Shown here one piece after another: positions 1 to 10,300 of a stretch of DNA of 64,000 nucleotides. The stretch lies in assembly GCF_042684645.1 (NCBI RefSeq), contig NZ_JBHULV010000021.1:29740-93739 (forward strand). Direction: 5' to 3'. Below the pieces are notes generated by a model that saw nothing but the letters and a program-made list of their open reading frames with translations, did no database searches and had not been told where the DNA came from. Source of the DNA: Pseudopedobacter alpinus (GTDB lineage Bacteria > Bacteroidota > Bacteroidia > Sphingobacteriales > Sphingobacteriaceae). The stretch's first letter is position 1. Each line of letters begins with the position of its first letter. Both the position numbers and the translations under genes were made by a program.

Positions 1-2
1 AT

Positions 3-3000
3 AAGAAACCTTTATTCGCCAATGTTTATTGGCGTAAAATGCTCATGACTATGAAGCTAACCGCTATTTTAATATTCTGTTGTTTAATAAATGTACATGC
101 AGCAGTGTACGGTCAAAGGAAGTTCAGTATAAAAGCAACCAATATTACTGTTAAGGACGTATTAAAGAAAATAGAGAAGGAAAGCGACTATTCTATTTTC
201 TACCGTCAAGACCAGATTAATCTTCAGCAATTGGTCAACATTAACACAGATAATGATGAAATAGATATACTATTAAAACAAGCATTAATTAATCAACCAC
301 TTACTTATGAAATAAATAACAACACGGTTGTAATCAAATTTAATGTAAAAGATTATACTATTAAAGGTAAAGTAATAGATGAAGCTGGCTTTATTTTACC
401 CGGAGCTAATATTAGCATTAAAGGAGAAACTAGCGCTACACTCACCAATGAAAAAGGAGAATTTACGCTAAATATTAAAGGAGATGAAGCAGTAACACTT
501 TTAGTTTCTTATTTAGGTTTTGAAACTAGAGAAGTTAATGTTAATGCTCAAACTCTAAATTTAAATATCACTTTAAAGCCTACTCCTTCTAGTTTAAATG
601 AAGTGGTGGTAATTGGGTATGGTACTGTAAGAAAAAGAGACTTAACAGGGTCTGTATCATCTATAAAGGCAGAAGATATTGTAAGAACACCAACCCATAA
701 TGCCATTGAAGCTTTGCAAGGTAGAGTAGCTGGAGCTGATATTGTTAGAAATACTGGTGCTGCCGGAGGCAATTCTAACATTGTGATTAGAGGTAATAGA
801 TCTATAACCAGTAATAGAGACGATATTAGCAGTAGAAATGGTCCTCTTATTATTGTTGACGGTTTCCAAGGAAATAGTATTGACGCTATCAATCCTAATG
901 ATATTGAGTCTATAGAGGTGTTAAAGGACGCATCTTCAACTGCTATTTACGGAGCGCAAGGTGCAAATGGTGTAATTATTGTAACCACAAAAAAGGGAAC
1001 TTCTGGAAAAGTTAAAGTAAATTATGATGCCTACTATGGCATTAATACTTATGAATTCCCATCTTCAAGAACTGGAGAAAGCTATATCAAACTTAGACGC
1101 GAAGCCGCAAGAACTATTGGTATTACAGATGATCAGCTTGTTTTTGATGGTCCGGGTGAATTAGATGCTGTACAAGCAGGAGAGTTTGTTGATTGGATGG
1201 ATTTAGTAATTAGAGAGGGCTCGCAACAAAGTCATAATGTTTCTATTACTGGAGGTTCAGAGAAAACATCTGTATTTGGTTCTGCTGGGTATTTCAAAGA
1301 AGATGGTATGTTAAGAGGGAATGATTTTAACCGTTACAACATGAGGTTAAATTTAGACCAAACGGTTAATAATTGGATGAAAGTGGGTTTTAATACACAA
1401 ATTGTTTACTCGGCAACTAATAACCGCCAAAATCCATTAGGGCAAGCCACGCAAATAAGCCCTCTAGGTACACCATTTAATGAGGATGGTACTATAAGGT
1501 TATTTCCTTTACCAGATGGAACAACCATAAGCCCGCTGGCAGATGAGCGTAGTGAGTTTATTGCTAGAAACAATAACCTTAGAAATAATATAGTAGCCAA
1601 TGCTTATGTATCTGTTTCTCCTTTAAAGGGATTAAATTTTAGGTCTAATATTGGCACTAATTTTAATAACTCTAGACAAGGTATTTTTAACGATAGAACA
1701 TCTTTGGCACAAAACGGACCACGTATTTCTGTGGCATCGCAAAACACCGCATTTAACCGTTATATTAATTGGGATAATATTTTAACGTACACCAAAAATA
1801 TCAAAGACCATAATTTGGTTTTAACGGGTATTACTAGCTATCAGCAAAGTGATGTAGATCGTTTATCCGCTTCTGGGCAAGGGCAAATATTAGCCTCACA
1901 GCTTTTTTATGATTTGAATTCTTCTAGCACTTCTATCACAAGGTCTATAGGCTCTTCTTACGAAGGTTGGAGCAATATGGCTTATGCGACGAGACTTAAT
2001 TATAGTTACAAAGGCAAATATTTATTTACTGCATCAGGCAGGTATGATGGTGCTTCCAGATTATCACCAGGAAATAAATGGGATTTCTTTCCATCAGCAG
2101 CTATAGGCTGGAATATTTTTGAAGAATCTTTCATGAAAAATATCCGCCAGGTAAATTATCTTAAACTAAGAACTAGTTATGGTGTTAGTGGAAATTATAA
2201 TATAGGAGTTTACAGTACACAGAACACATTAAACTCGGCATCTAATATGAGTTTTGGTGATGTTCCTGTAAATTCATTTGTCTTTAGAGGCACTGTAGGT
2301 AATGCTAATTTAGGTTGGGAAAAAACCGCCTCTCTAGATATAGGTTTGGATTTTGGCTTCTTTAATAACCGTATCAGTGGTTCTGTTCAATGGTATGAGG
2401 CTCGTACCTCAGACATTTTATTAAGCAGGACTTTGCCGCTTTCTACTGGTATGATTGATGTTACCCAAAACATTGCGAACACTAAAAACAACGGTATTGA
2501 GCTAGAAATTACCAGTAGAAATATCCAAACCAAAAATTTCACTTGGTCTTCTACACTTACCTATAATAGAAAAAGAGAGAAAATTACTGAGCTGGTTGAT
2601 GGTAGAGATATTTTCCCTAGCAGTGGTTTTGAAAGAAGCTCTTTATTACTTGGCCGTCCAATTACCTCTTTTTATACTTTTGATAAACTAGGTATCTGGC
2701 AATTAGATGAAGCAGCAGAAGCAGCTTTGTATAAAGTAGGTAATCATACCTTCCAACCAGGAGATATAAAAGTTAGAGATATTAATGGTGATTTTTTAAT
2801 TAACGCTTCTGATTTAAATTATGTAGGATCTACAGTACCAGATTGGATAGCAGGTTTACAAAACAATTTCACCTACAAAAACTTTGATTTAGGAGTTTTC
2901 TTAATTGCCCGTTACGGCCAAACTATAGATGCTGAGTTTTTAGGCAGGTTTAACCCAGCTGGTACAGGAAACGGACCAGAAATATTAGACTACTGGACAC

Positions 3001-3320
3001 CAGAAAACCCTACCAATGATTTTCCTAGACCGAGAAGAGGCACCACGCTAAGCTCATACCCGGGTTATACTGGCTACCAAGCTCTAAATTTTGTGGATGG
3101 CTCTTTTTTCAAGGTTAAAAATTTAACGTTGGGCTATACCATACCTAAAATAAAATCTGGAGCATCTTTTTACAACCGTGTAAGGGTTTATGCTACCGCA
3201 AATAACTTGCTTACTGTAGCTAAAAGTGAGTTGATAAGAAATTATGATCCAGAGCGTGGAGGTGCAGAAAACAGCCCACTAAGTAGAACTTTTGTGTTTG
3301 GTTTAAATGTTGGTTTTTAA
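3..3320 (+). CDS. SusC-type TonB-dependent outer-membrane receptor with STN domain (5' end probably outside window)
   Basis: This is an outer-membrane importer of oligosaccharides that works with the SusD protein directly downstream (17-nt gap). Counting from the first ATG (base 39), a signal segment ending in VYGQ is followed by an STN domain (about residues 28-105). A carboxypeptidase-like domain (about 108-190), a plug (VVVIGYGTVRKRDLTGSV, about 190-320) and a long beta-barrel ending in FVFGLNVGF come next. The frame stays open leftward to base 3 (KKPLFANVYWRK before MLMTMKL). SusC proteins with STN domains often carry a short cytosolic arm before the signal peptide, so the true start is probably just outside the window. 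In this family the STN domain usually signals through a FecR-type anti-sigma factor; none is visible here. Identification is firm and substrate unknown; the neighbouring genes suggest a rhamnose/galactose/arabinose-rich pectin side chain. Confidence 0.93.
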   Translation, partial: KKPLFANVYWRKMLMTMKLTAILIFCCLINVHAAVYGQRKFSIKATNITVKDVLKKIEKESDYSIFYRQDQINLQQLVNINTDNDEIDILLKQALINQPLTYEINNNTVVIKFNVKDYTIKGKVIDEAGFILPGANISIKGETSATLTNEKGEFTLNIKGDEAVTLLVSYLGFETREVNVNAQTLNLNITLKPTPSSLNEVVVIGYGTVRKRDLTGSVSSIKAEDIVRTPTHNAIEALQGRVAGADIVRNTGAAGGNSNIVIRGNRSITSNRDDISSRNGPLIIVDGFQGNSIDAINPNDIESIEVLKDASSTAIYGAQGANGVIIVTTKKGTSGKVKVNYDAYYGINTYEFPSSRTGESYIKLRREAARTIGITDDQLVFDGPGELDAVQAGEFVDWMDLVIREGSQQSHNVSITGGSEKTSVFGSAGYFKEDGMLRGNDFNRYNMRLNLDQTVNNWMKVGFNTQIVYSATNNRQNPLGQATQISPLGTPFNEDGTIRLFPLPDGTTISPLADERSEFIARNNNLRNNIVANAYVSVSPLKGLNFRSNIGTNFNNSRQGIFNDRTSLAQNGPRISVASQNTAFNRYINWDNILTYTKNIKDHNLVLTGITSYQQSDVDRLSASGQGQILASQLFYDLNSSSTSITRSIGSSYEGWSNMAYATRLNYSYKGKYLFTASGRYDGASRLSPGNKWDFFPSAAIGWNIFEESFMKNIRQVNYLKLRTSYGVSGNYNIGVYSTQNTLNSASNMSFGDVPVNSFVFRGTVGNANLGWEKTASLDIGLDFGFFNNRISGSVQWYEARTSDILLSRTLPLSTGMIDVTQNIANTKNNGIELEITSRNIQTKNFTWSSTLTYNRKREKITELVDGRDIFPSSGFERSSLLLGRPITSFYTFDKLGIWQLDEAAEAALYKVGNHTFQPGDIKVRDINGDFLINASDLNYVGSTVPDWIAGLQNNFTYKNFDLGVFLIARYGQTIDAEFLGRFNPAGTGNGPEILDYWTPENPTNDFPRPRRGTTLSSYPGYTGYQALNFVDGSFFKVKNLTLGYTIPKIKSGASFYNRVRVYATANNLLTVAKSELIRNYDPERGGAENSPLSRTFVFGLNVGF

Positions 3321-3337
3321 TAATAAACAAGAAAAAG

Positions 3338-5080
3338 ATGAGAACTAAAAGATATTTAAAATTAAGCTGTTTAGCAGCAAGTATTACTTTAAGTATGTCT
3401 TGTAATAAACTAGAAGAATATAACCCCTCTGGTGCCACCGCAGATGCTATATGGTCTACTCCAGAAGGCTTTGTTACCAATGTAAATGCCGCTTACTCAG
3501 ATCAAAGAGCTTGGTATGGCAAAGAAGATGGTGTTTTTATGTCTGAATCTGGTACCGATATATGGTTTAACCGAGATAAAAATACTTATGCAGGGCAATT
3601 ATCACAGTATGCAGGCTTAACACCCTTACAAGGAAACCCAGTAAGAGCAGTATGGCGAGACATCTGGAAAGCGATAAACATTTGTAATGCCGGAATTAAT
3701 AGAATTAATGATGCCGGATTTACAAATCAACAAGAGAAAAACAGAAGAGAAGGCGAATTACGTTTCTTAAGAGCATTTTACTATTGGCATATAGTAGAAA
3801 CTTTTGGTGGGGTAATGTTACGTACCGAGGAAACTAAAACACCTTTGTTAACTGCTCAAAGAAGTCCGGTTGAAGATTTTTATAACCTTATGATTTCAGA
3901 TTTAGAATTTGCAGTTGCAAACCTTCCTCTACAAAGTGCGTGGGGTAATGAATACAGCAGAGCAAGCAGGAAATCTGCTATGGGCTTTTTAGCAAGAACC
4001 TTACTATCAAGAGCTTATTATTCAACAGGTGCAGAAGCTCAAACTTATTTTACCAGAGCTAGAGATGCGGCAAAAGCCGTAATTGATAACAGAGCAGCTT
4101 TGGAAGTAGAACTTTGGGCAAATTATGCTGATATGTGGAACCCTGCCAACAACAAACGCAATAAAGAAGCACTGTATGTAGTCAGTAATTCTACTAATCA
4201 AGCCATCAATTACGACGCTAACGGTAACCGTTTATATCAGGTTTTTCAAGCTCGTTATAACGGAAAACCAGGTTTGGTACAGAGTTTAGAATATGGTTTC
4301 GAGAATAGCAGACGCTTAATGCCTACTTTAAGCTTCTTAAATTATTTTAATGAGAATATTGATAACCGATACGAGGCTTCTTTTCAGGAAGTATGGATTG
4401 CTAATACCAATTTCACTTGGACTGCATCATTAGCTGCTACCCATCGTAAACACCCTAGCGTTATAGGAAAAGTTATTAGAGCAGGTATTGATACCGCTTT
4501 ACTAATCACTAAAAAAGTTGTTCCTGCACATAGGCTAAAGCCTTATATTGTTATTGATAGAGATAGTGTTTACAACACAAACGGAACTATTATTACGGGT
4601 GCAGATTATATCAATTTCAGGAAATTTAGAGACCCAGACCGTACTGCTGCTAATGCGCAACCGGGCTTTAAAGATGTAATTGTGATGCGTTTGGCAGAAA
4701 TGTATTTAATAGCTGCTGAGGCCGAGTGGAAATTAAATAATGCAAGTGCTGCAGCAGGATATATTAATGTTTTAAGAACCAGAGCCGCCAAAAAAACACC
4801 GGTTAACCAAACAGTAGCAATGCAGGTGAGCGCAGCTAATATCAATGAAGATTTTATTCTGAAAGAAAGGGCAAGAGAATTGGCTGGCGAGCACCTTCGT
4901 TGGTTTGATTTAAAGAGGATGTTAGGCGCTAACAACGGACAAGCTTTTGTTGACTTTATAAAAGCACAAAACCCTGATATTACGCAGGTACAACCTTTCC
5001 ACCGCTTACGCCCAATTAGACAAGAAGAAATGAATGCATTAGCCAATGCAGATGAATTTGGGCAAAACCCAGGATATTAG
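3338..5080 (+). CDS. SusD/RagB-family surface glycan-binding lipoprotein
   Basis: The protein binds the glycan at the cell surface and forms the lid of the SusC partner encoded just upstream. The N-terminus MRTKRYLKLSCLAA.. ends in a lipobox (SMSC), giving a lipidated Cys at about residue 22. SusD hallmarks are visible: an N-terminal helical (TPR-like) segment with FLRAFYYWHIVETFGGV near residue 145, and a C-terminal RagB motif ERARELAGEHLRWFDLKRM near residue 515. The length of 580 residues is normal for the family. It is the last gene of the + strand unit and an intrinsic terminator follows about 30 bases after the stop. Substrate cannot be read from the sequence. Confidence 0.95.
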   Translation: MRTKRYLKLSCLAASITLSMSCNKLEEYNPSGATADAIWSTPEGFVTNVNAAYSDQRAWYGKEDGVFMSESGTDIWFNRDKNTYAGQLSQYAGLTPLQGNPVRAVWRDIWKAINICNAGINRINDAGFTNQQEKNRREGELRFLRAFYYWHIVETFGGVMLRTEETKTPLLTAQRSPVEDFYNLMISDLEFAVANLPLQSAWGNEYSRASRKSAMGFLARTLLSRAYYSTGAEAQTYFTRARDAAKAVIDNRAALEVELWANYADMWNPANNKRNKEALYVVSNSTNQAINYDANGNRLYQVFQARYNGKPGLVQSLEYGFENSRRLMPTLSFLNYFNENIDNRYEASFQEVWIANTNFTWTASLAATHRKHPSVIGKVIRAGIDTALLITKKVVPAHRLKPYIVIDRDSVYNTNGTIITGADYINFRKFRDPDRTAANAQPGFKDVIVMRLAEMYLIAAEAEWKLNNASAAAGYINVLRTRAAKKTPVNQTVAMQVSAANINEDFILKERARELAGEHLRWFDLKRMLGANNGQAFVDFIKAQNPDITQVQPFHRLRPIRQEEMNALANADEFGQNPGY

Positions 5081-5108
5081 TCTTCATTCAATCTAACAAA
5101 ATTTATTT

Positions 5109-5138
5109 AAAGCTGCCTGTAATACAAGGCAGCTTTTT
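5109..5138 (+). terminator. Intrinsic terminator after susCD
   Basis: A 10-bp perfect stem (AAAGCTGCCT / AGGCAGCTTT) with an 8-base loop runs into a short T tract. It lies between the convergent SusD gene and the GH127 gene, so it closes the + strand unit and may also stop the long - strand operon. Confidence 0.8.
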
Positions 5139-5233
5139 AAAACCAAACAATCAAAAACAAGTTAAAATATTGTTCCTGAATTGCTTTGATCTGGTTAACT
5201 TATATAAGAACAATTACTACAGATACTGTACAA

Positions 5234-5271
5234 GAAAGCGCTTTCATACCTTTTAAAGATGAAAACGCTTT
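5234..5271. other. Hairpin containing a perfect GAAAGCGCTTTC palindrome
   Basis: Arms at 5235-5247 and 5259-5271 pair over 13 positions with one mismatch around an 11-base loop. The left arm holds the 12-bp palindrome GAAAGCGCTTTC (5234-5245), and the right arm has the similar GAAAACGCTTT. It sits just downstream of the GH127 stop, so it may terminate or protect the 3' end of the long - strand operon, although the following T tract is weak. The palindrome also looks like a LacI-family operator half-set, but no LacI regulator is present. Confidence 0.45.
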
Positions 5272-5293
5272 AGAATGAGTTTTAATTCAAAAA

Positions 5294-7318
5294 TTACTTA
5301 CTCACAGGCAGCCAAACAGACATTTCTTGGGTATGGCCTCTATTACCCCAAGCATAATAAGGCACTAATTTTATGTTAGCCTTTTGTTGTTCTTTATTAA
5401 CCTCTCGGTATAACATATTTTTCCAAGTTTTATCCGTATCTAACAAAGCTTGTCCGTTTAAAACCAGCATTTTAGCCCCTTCAATAGTTTGCATTTCTGT
5501 TGTGAATTGGATATTGGCTGGAATTGTAAAATTAAAAACTTGAGTACCATTATCAATAGATTCTGCACAATAAACTATTGGACCATATTTTACAGCCACT
5601 TGGTTTCTAGCTTCCTCTACCAATGGATTCGCTTCCATTAATTTAGCTTTCATTGGCATTTGTAATTCAATGATATCGCCTTTCTTCCATTGATCATTCA
5701 CTGCAAAATACTGTCCGCCTTTTACATTTTCGTGAACCAATTTTCCGTTTACTAAAATATTTGCAGTATTGCACCATCCCGGTATTCTAAAATGGATGGC
5801 TTGGTTACTTTTCAAACTGCTTTTAATACTAATTTTTACATTTCCGTTCCAAGGGTAATCTGTCTCTTGGCTTAAACTAATTTGTTCGCCATTTTGCAAT
5901 TGGGTATTTAACGAATTTGTACCATAAAGATTGATAAATAAGCCGTTTTTAGCTATGCTATAAGCGTAATTGTTGATTTCTGAAATGGTGCGCACCACAT
6001 TTGGCGGACAACAGTTAGACAATGAAATATAAGGAACCCTGTCTTTAGACCAGCGTTGTTTAAAAGGTAAGTTATCTGAATAGCTTAGTGGATTGGTGTA
6101 TAAAAATTTCTTTCCGTCTAAACTAATTCCAGATAAAACACTGTTGTATAATGCAGTTTCCATCACATCGGCATATTTGGAATCGCCAGAAATTTGAAGC
6201 ATTCTCCAATTCCATAAAACATTACCAATGTTTGCACAAGTTTCGTTATGAGCTGTAAAGTTTGGTAATTGATAATCTCGGCCGTAAGCTTGATGTATTT
6301 TTTGAACCACTGCAGGATTATAGGAAGTTCCATCTGGCGATGTACCATCGTACAAAGAACCACAACCGCCAGTAATGTACATTTTATGTTGTGTGACATC
6401 ATCCCACATGATGTTTAATTGCTTTAATAGCGAAGGATCTCCATTTTCGGCATATAAATCGGCAACGCCAGCATATAAATAATTGGCTCTTACGGCATGG
6501 CCTGTAACTTTGGTTTGTTGTAAAAACGGAATCCGATCTTGGTTATCATCTGTTCCATCTTCAATATCGCCTTTAATGGCTATTAAATGTTTGGCTAACT
6601 CTAGATAGCGAGTATCATTGGTGGTACGATACATTTCTACTACGCCCATATAGTGTGATGGGCAGATGGCATTACGAGCCAAGGTAGGCGAAGCCGATTG
6701 ATAAAAATTATACAAATAATCGGTTGCCTTTTTGGCTACATCTAGTAAATTGGTTTTTCCGGTTGCTCTAAAATGTACACAAGCGGCTGTCATTAAATGG
6801 CCAATATTATATGATTCGAAACTTAAACGGTCTTGAAACTGGTTTTTTTGGCCCGTATTACGCTGCTCTATCATGGCTTTGGTATAAATGTAACCATCTG
6901 CTCTTTGAGATTTTGCAATAACCGCAATGGCTTTATCCATCATTTGGTCTAACTTCTTGTCTTTGGTAATGGCATACATATTGGCAACACCTTCCATCAC
7001 TTTGTAAAAATCACCGTCATGGAAAGAAGGTCCTTTATGCTTGCCGGTATCTAAACCAGCTGCAATTTCAAAATTTTTGAAAGCATGGCTCACATTGGCA
7101 TCCATGTAAGTATCCCAAATATGTGGAATCATGGCTGTACGGCAAACCTCAAATCTGTCTCCCCAAAAACCTCCTGTCCAGCGAACATCTTCCATGTTTG
7201 GACTTTGAAAAACAGCAAATTTACTTCCCGCTGTATTGGTTAACGCTTTTTGTTGCGCAAAGGTTAGGCATCCTAACATGGAAAACGAAACCGTTATTAA
7301 ATACTTTATTCTATTCAT
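5294..7318 (-). CDS. GH127-family glycosidase (beta-L-arabinofuranosidase / aceric acid hydrolase type, DUF1680)
   Basis: This is a secreted or periplasmic retaining glycosidase of the DUF1680/GH127 group. A signal peptide ends at TFAQ (about residue 21). The zinc-thiolate active site of the family is visible: HNETC gives Glu359 and Cys361, and SNCCPP gives Cys436 and Cys437, matching the Glu/Cys/Cys/Cys set known from HypBA1, with one Cys as nucleophile. The fold is an (alpha/alpha)6 barrel followed by beta domains, and 674 residues is normal. Family members cleave beta-L-arabinofuranosides, and one characterised Bacteroides member releases aceric acid from RG-II; sequence alone does not decide between them. 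It is the last gene of the long operon, six bases after the GH106 gene. Confidence 0.88.
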   Translation of the reverse strand: MNRIKYLITVSFSMLGCLTFAQQKALTNTAGSKFAVFQSPNMEDVRWTGGFWGDRFEVCRTAMIPHIWDTYMDANVSHAFKNFEIAAGLDTGKHKGPSFHDGDFYKVMEGVANMYAITKDKKLDQMMDKAIAVIAKSQRADGYIYTKAMIEQRNTGQKNQFQDRLSFESYNIGHLMTAACVHFRATGKTNLLDVAKKATDYLYNFYQSASPTLARNAICPSHYMGVVEMYRTTNDTRYLELAKHLIAIKGDIEDGTDDNQDRIPFLQQTKVTGHAVRANYLYAGVADLYAENGDPSLLKQLNIMWDDVTQHKMYITGGCGSLYDGTSPDGTSYNPAVVQKIHQAYGRDYQLPNFTAHNETCANIGNVLWNWRMLQISGDSKYADVMETALYNSVLSGISLDGKKFLYTNPLSYSDNLPFKQRWSKDRVPYISLSNCCPPNVVRTISEINNYAYSIAKNGLFINLYGTNSLNTQLQNGEQISLSQETDYPWNGNVKISIKSSLKSNQAIHFRIPGWCNTANILVNGKLVHENVKGGQYFAVNDQWKKGDIIELQMPMKAKLMEANPLVEEARNQVAVKYGPIVYCAESIDNGTQVFNFTIPANIQFTTEMQTIEGAKMLVLNGQALLDTDKTWKNMLYREVNKEQQKANIKLVPYYAWGNRGHTQEMSVWLPVSK

Positions 7319-7324
7319 TATGGG

Positions 7325-10300
7325 TTATTTAATTTCTTTTTCAATAGTAACCGGACCTATTAATCCCGCTGGTAATAGTGGGTTGCCTTCTAAGCGATAA
7401 GGTGCAGTTGTTTGTGTAATACGTTTATCTTGTGGCAAAGCGTGGTCGCCCATGAGGCGATTGTGCCATGTATTGGTTAAAGCAATCTCTATTAGGTTTT
7501 TTCCTTTTTTAAATGCCGATGAAATATTGATGCGATGCGGCTGGGTCCAAATTACCCCTAATTCCTTTCCATTAATTTTAACAGATGCTAAATCATGAAT
7601 CTCGCCTACATTTAAGTATAAATTTTGCTTTAACTCTTTCTTTTTTAATTGGATAGATTTAGCATAAACTGCTGTTCCAGAATAATATTTCATATTGGAG
7701 TCGGGAGATGAAGTCCAGTCTGTTAGCTTTTCCATACTGATGGATTGTTTTGGACCACCATAACTTTCGTCAAATTTTAAGTTCCAGCTTTCGCTGATAT
7801 TTTTAACTAATTTAAATGTTGACCAGTTTTTTCCTTCACTGTTTTTGGCAAGCACTCCTTTTTTAAAAATGACAAAAACAGATTGAGCAGGTGCTAGTTT
7901 TAAGGTAAGTGCTGTTCTTTCTTCATCTGCTTGGTAGGATGTAATCTCGCTCCATTCATTAGTGACCGGGTTATACAAGTGAGGAACCATCCCGCTAAAG
8001 CGGAAAGAGAAATTTAAAACTCTTTCTTTTTGTTGTTGATTGCTTATAAAATAAATCTCTTGATCTTGATCGCTTCGATGATTAAAAGCAATATCACTTG
8101 CATATTTACCAGAACTATCAATAACAATTAAATCTTTTTCTAAACCAAATTGAGAGAAATCTTGATTAAAGTAAGGCTTATCTTTAACAATGATAATTCC
8201 CTGATTCTCTAACTGTTTAATTTTATCTAATGATGTTTTGCTGATGATACCATCAGGATTCATCAAATTTGTGATTGGCAATACTAACACTTTATAAGCT
8301 GCCCCTTCTTTAGAAAATTTCACTCGGCCATTTTCTACAAAAGCACTTTGCAAAGCATCTGGATTAAAGGAATCATAAGCGTAACCGTTTAAAGGATTTA
8401 TCCAGTTTTCGGACTGAAATCCGTTAGCTGTATTGGTTACTCCTTTTGGGATTTGTTGTAAAGGAACGTCTTTGTTTTGATTTCTTATTCTTTCGGCCTC
8501 TACCCTTTCCTGACCAAAAATTCCGGGTAAAGTATTCACAAAACGGTCGGGTAAAAGCGAACGACGAGGAATTTCATCTCCAGTAAAAACGGCAATATCT
8601 CTTACAGGTTTACCTTTTTGCAATAAATTTTGAGTGTTAGTTGCATAATCTACCCAAGCTTTTCCGGGTTTCCACCAGGTTTGGTCGCGTTGAAAATATA
8701 GTCCCACACCATCTAAGGTCATACCAGGTTTTCTATCTAACCAAGGATTTTGGACAAATACATGGTACATGATTTTGTTTATGCCTAAAGCATAATTTCT
8801 ATCCTGTACAATTTTTAGATTCCCAGGGTGTTCACTCCAATCCATCCTCACGGTTGTAAAAGACTCTGACTGAATGATTGGTTTCCCGTAAATATGTCCA
8901 GCCGAGATTGCGTCTAGCATATCGTTTGGCTTATCATGGGTGGGGCTATTGAGCCAAAACTCGCCCATAGGAATATCTGCTGTTTTAAAATGAAGCAAAC
9001 CATCACTTACCATGGTAGGCGATACGTTTTCGGCTGCGAAAGTTAAATTTCTCTCTTTAGCTATTTGCGCCAGCGTTTTATAAAAAACATCGTTTACCAA
9101 TTGGGAAATGGTTAAACGGACATCGTATAAAACTTGCTCAGATTTTTGAGCGCTTTCTAATGGGACACCTGCCATTACTGGCAAGAAAGGCATTAAATCA
9201 TACCCTCTTCTTTGTTTAAATTCATTTGCAAAATTAGCCGACCAATTTTGGCTACCACACTCCCAGCTATCTACATAAAATGAAGATAAATCTCCTTTGT
9301 CTCCTACCCTTTTCTGTATTTCAGCAAACCAATTATTAAAGTGCAGTTTAATAGCCTCAGGGTTAAATTTATCTATTTCTAAGCCTATCGCTCCACCTCC
9401 AGTGGCATTGGTATGCCCGGTAGAGGTATGTCCGATTCTTAAAATAGTCCAATTGCCAGCAGGTGCCTTCCAATTTAGTTCACCATAAGCATTTACTTGA
9501 TCTGTTAAATTGATGATTTGATTGGTATTAACACATAAATCATCGCTAATTTCTTTTGAAGTCGTTCTTTCGCTGATGCGCCACACCTCTCCATTTTTAC
9601 TTTCGTACTGATTAAGAGTGGGTTCGGTAAAAAGCTGTAAACCTGTTAATTTTAGATTAGGTTTCCATTTGGCAGCATCTAAATCTTCCGCTGCAAGCAA
9701 TGAACCTTCTTTATCAAATACAAAACGGAAATATTTAGCAGTTACTGGCACTATGCTGTAGGTATGTTCCACATCGGTATCTTGCCAGCCATGACGAGGT
9801 GCTTTTAATTGTTGATGATCTTTAAAATTAATACCATCATGGCTAGTTTGTACCAATAAACGCTGTGCCTGATAGTTATTTCCATTGCTTTCTATACGGA
9901 TGGTTCTACAAGTAAAAGCTTGTTCAAAAGCATAAGTTATACTTGCTTTCTCTGATGATTTAAAAGATTTCTTACCATCGGGATTAACTAGAAAATCAAC
10001 ATTTTCGCCTGTACTAGCTATTATTTTAGGTTTTAATATTTTGGTATTAAGGTCTGATCCGTTTAACGATGGAAAAGCGACTATTTGGATATCTTGATAA
10101 TAATTTTCAAAATGATGAGGTTGGGGTAACTGAACTTTTAAAGATTGCCCGCCTTTAACATTCATTTTACTAAAAACTACCTTTTGCATAGATAGTTCTG
10201 GGGTTATCCAAGGTCCACCAGCTAAAGCAAAACCATCGCTAATGTGCATGGTGATTTTCAAATCTAGTCTTTTAGCTTCGGCGAAAGCGAAGGTAACCAT

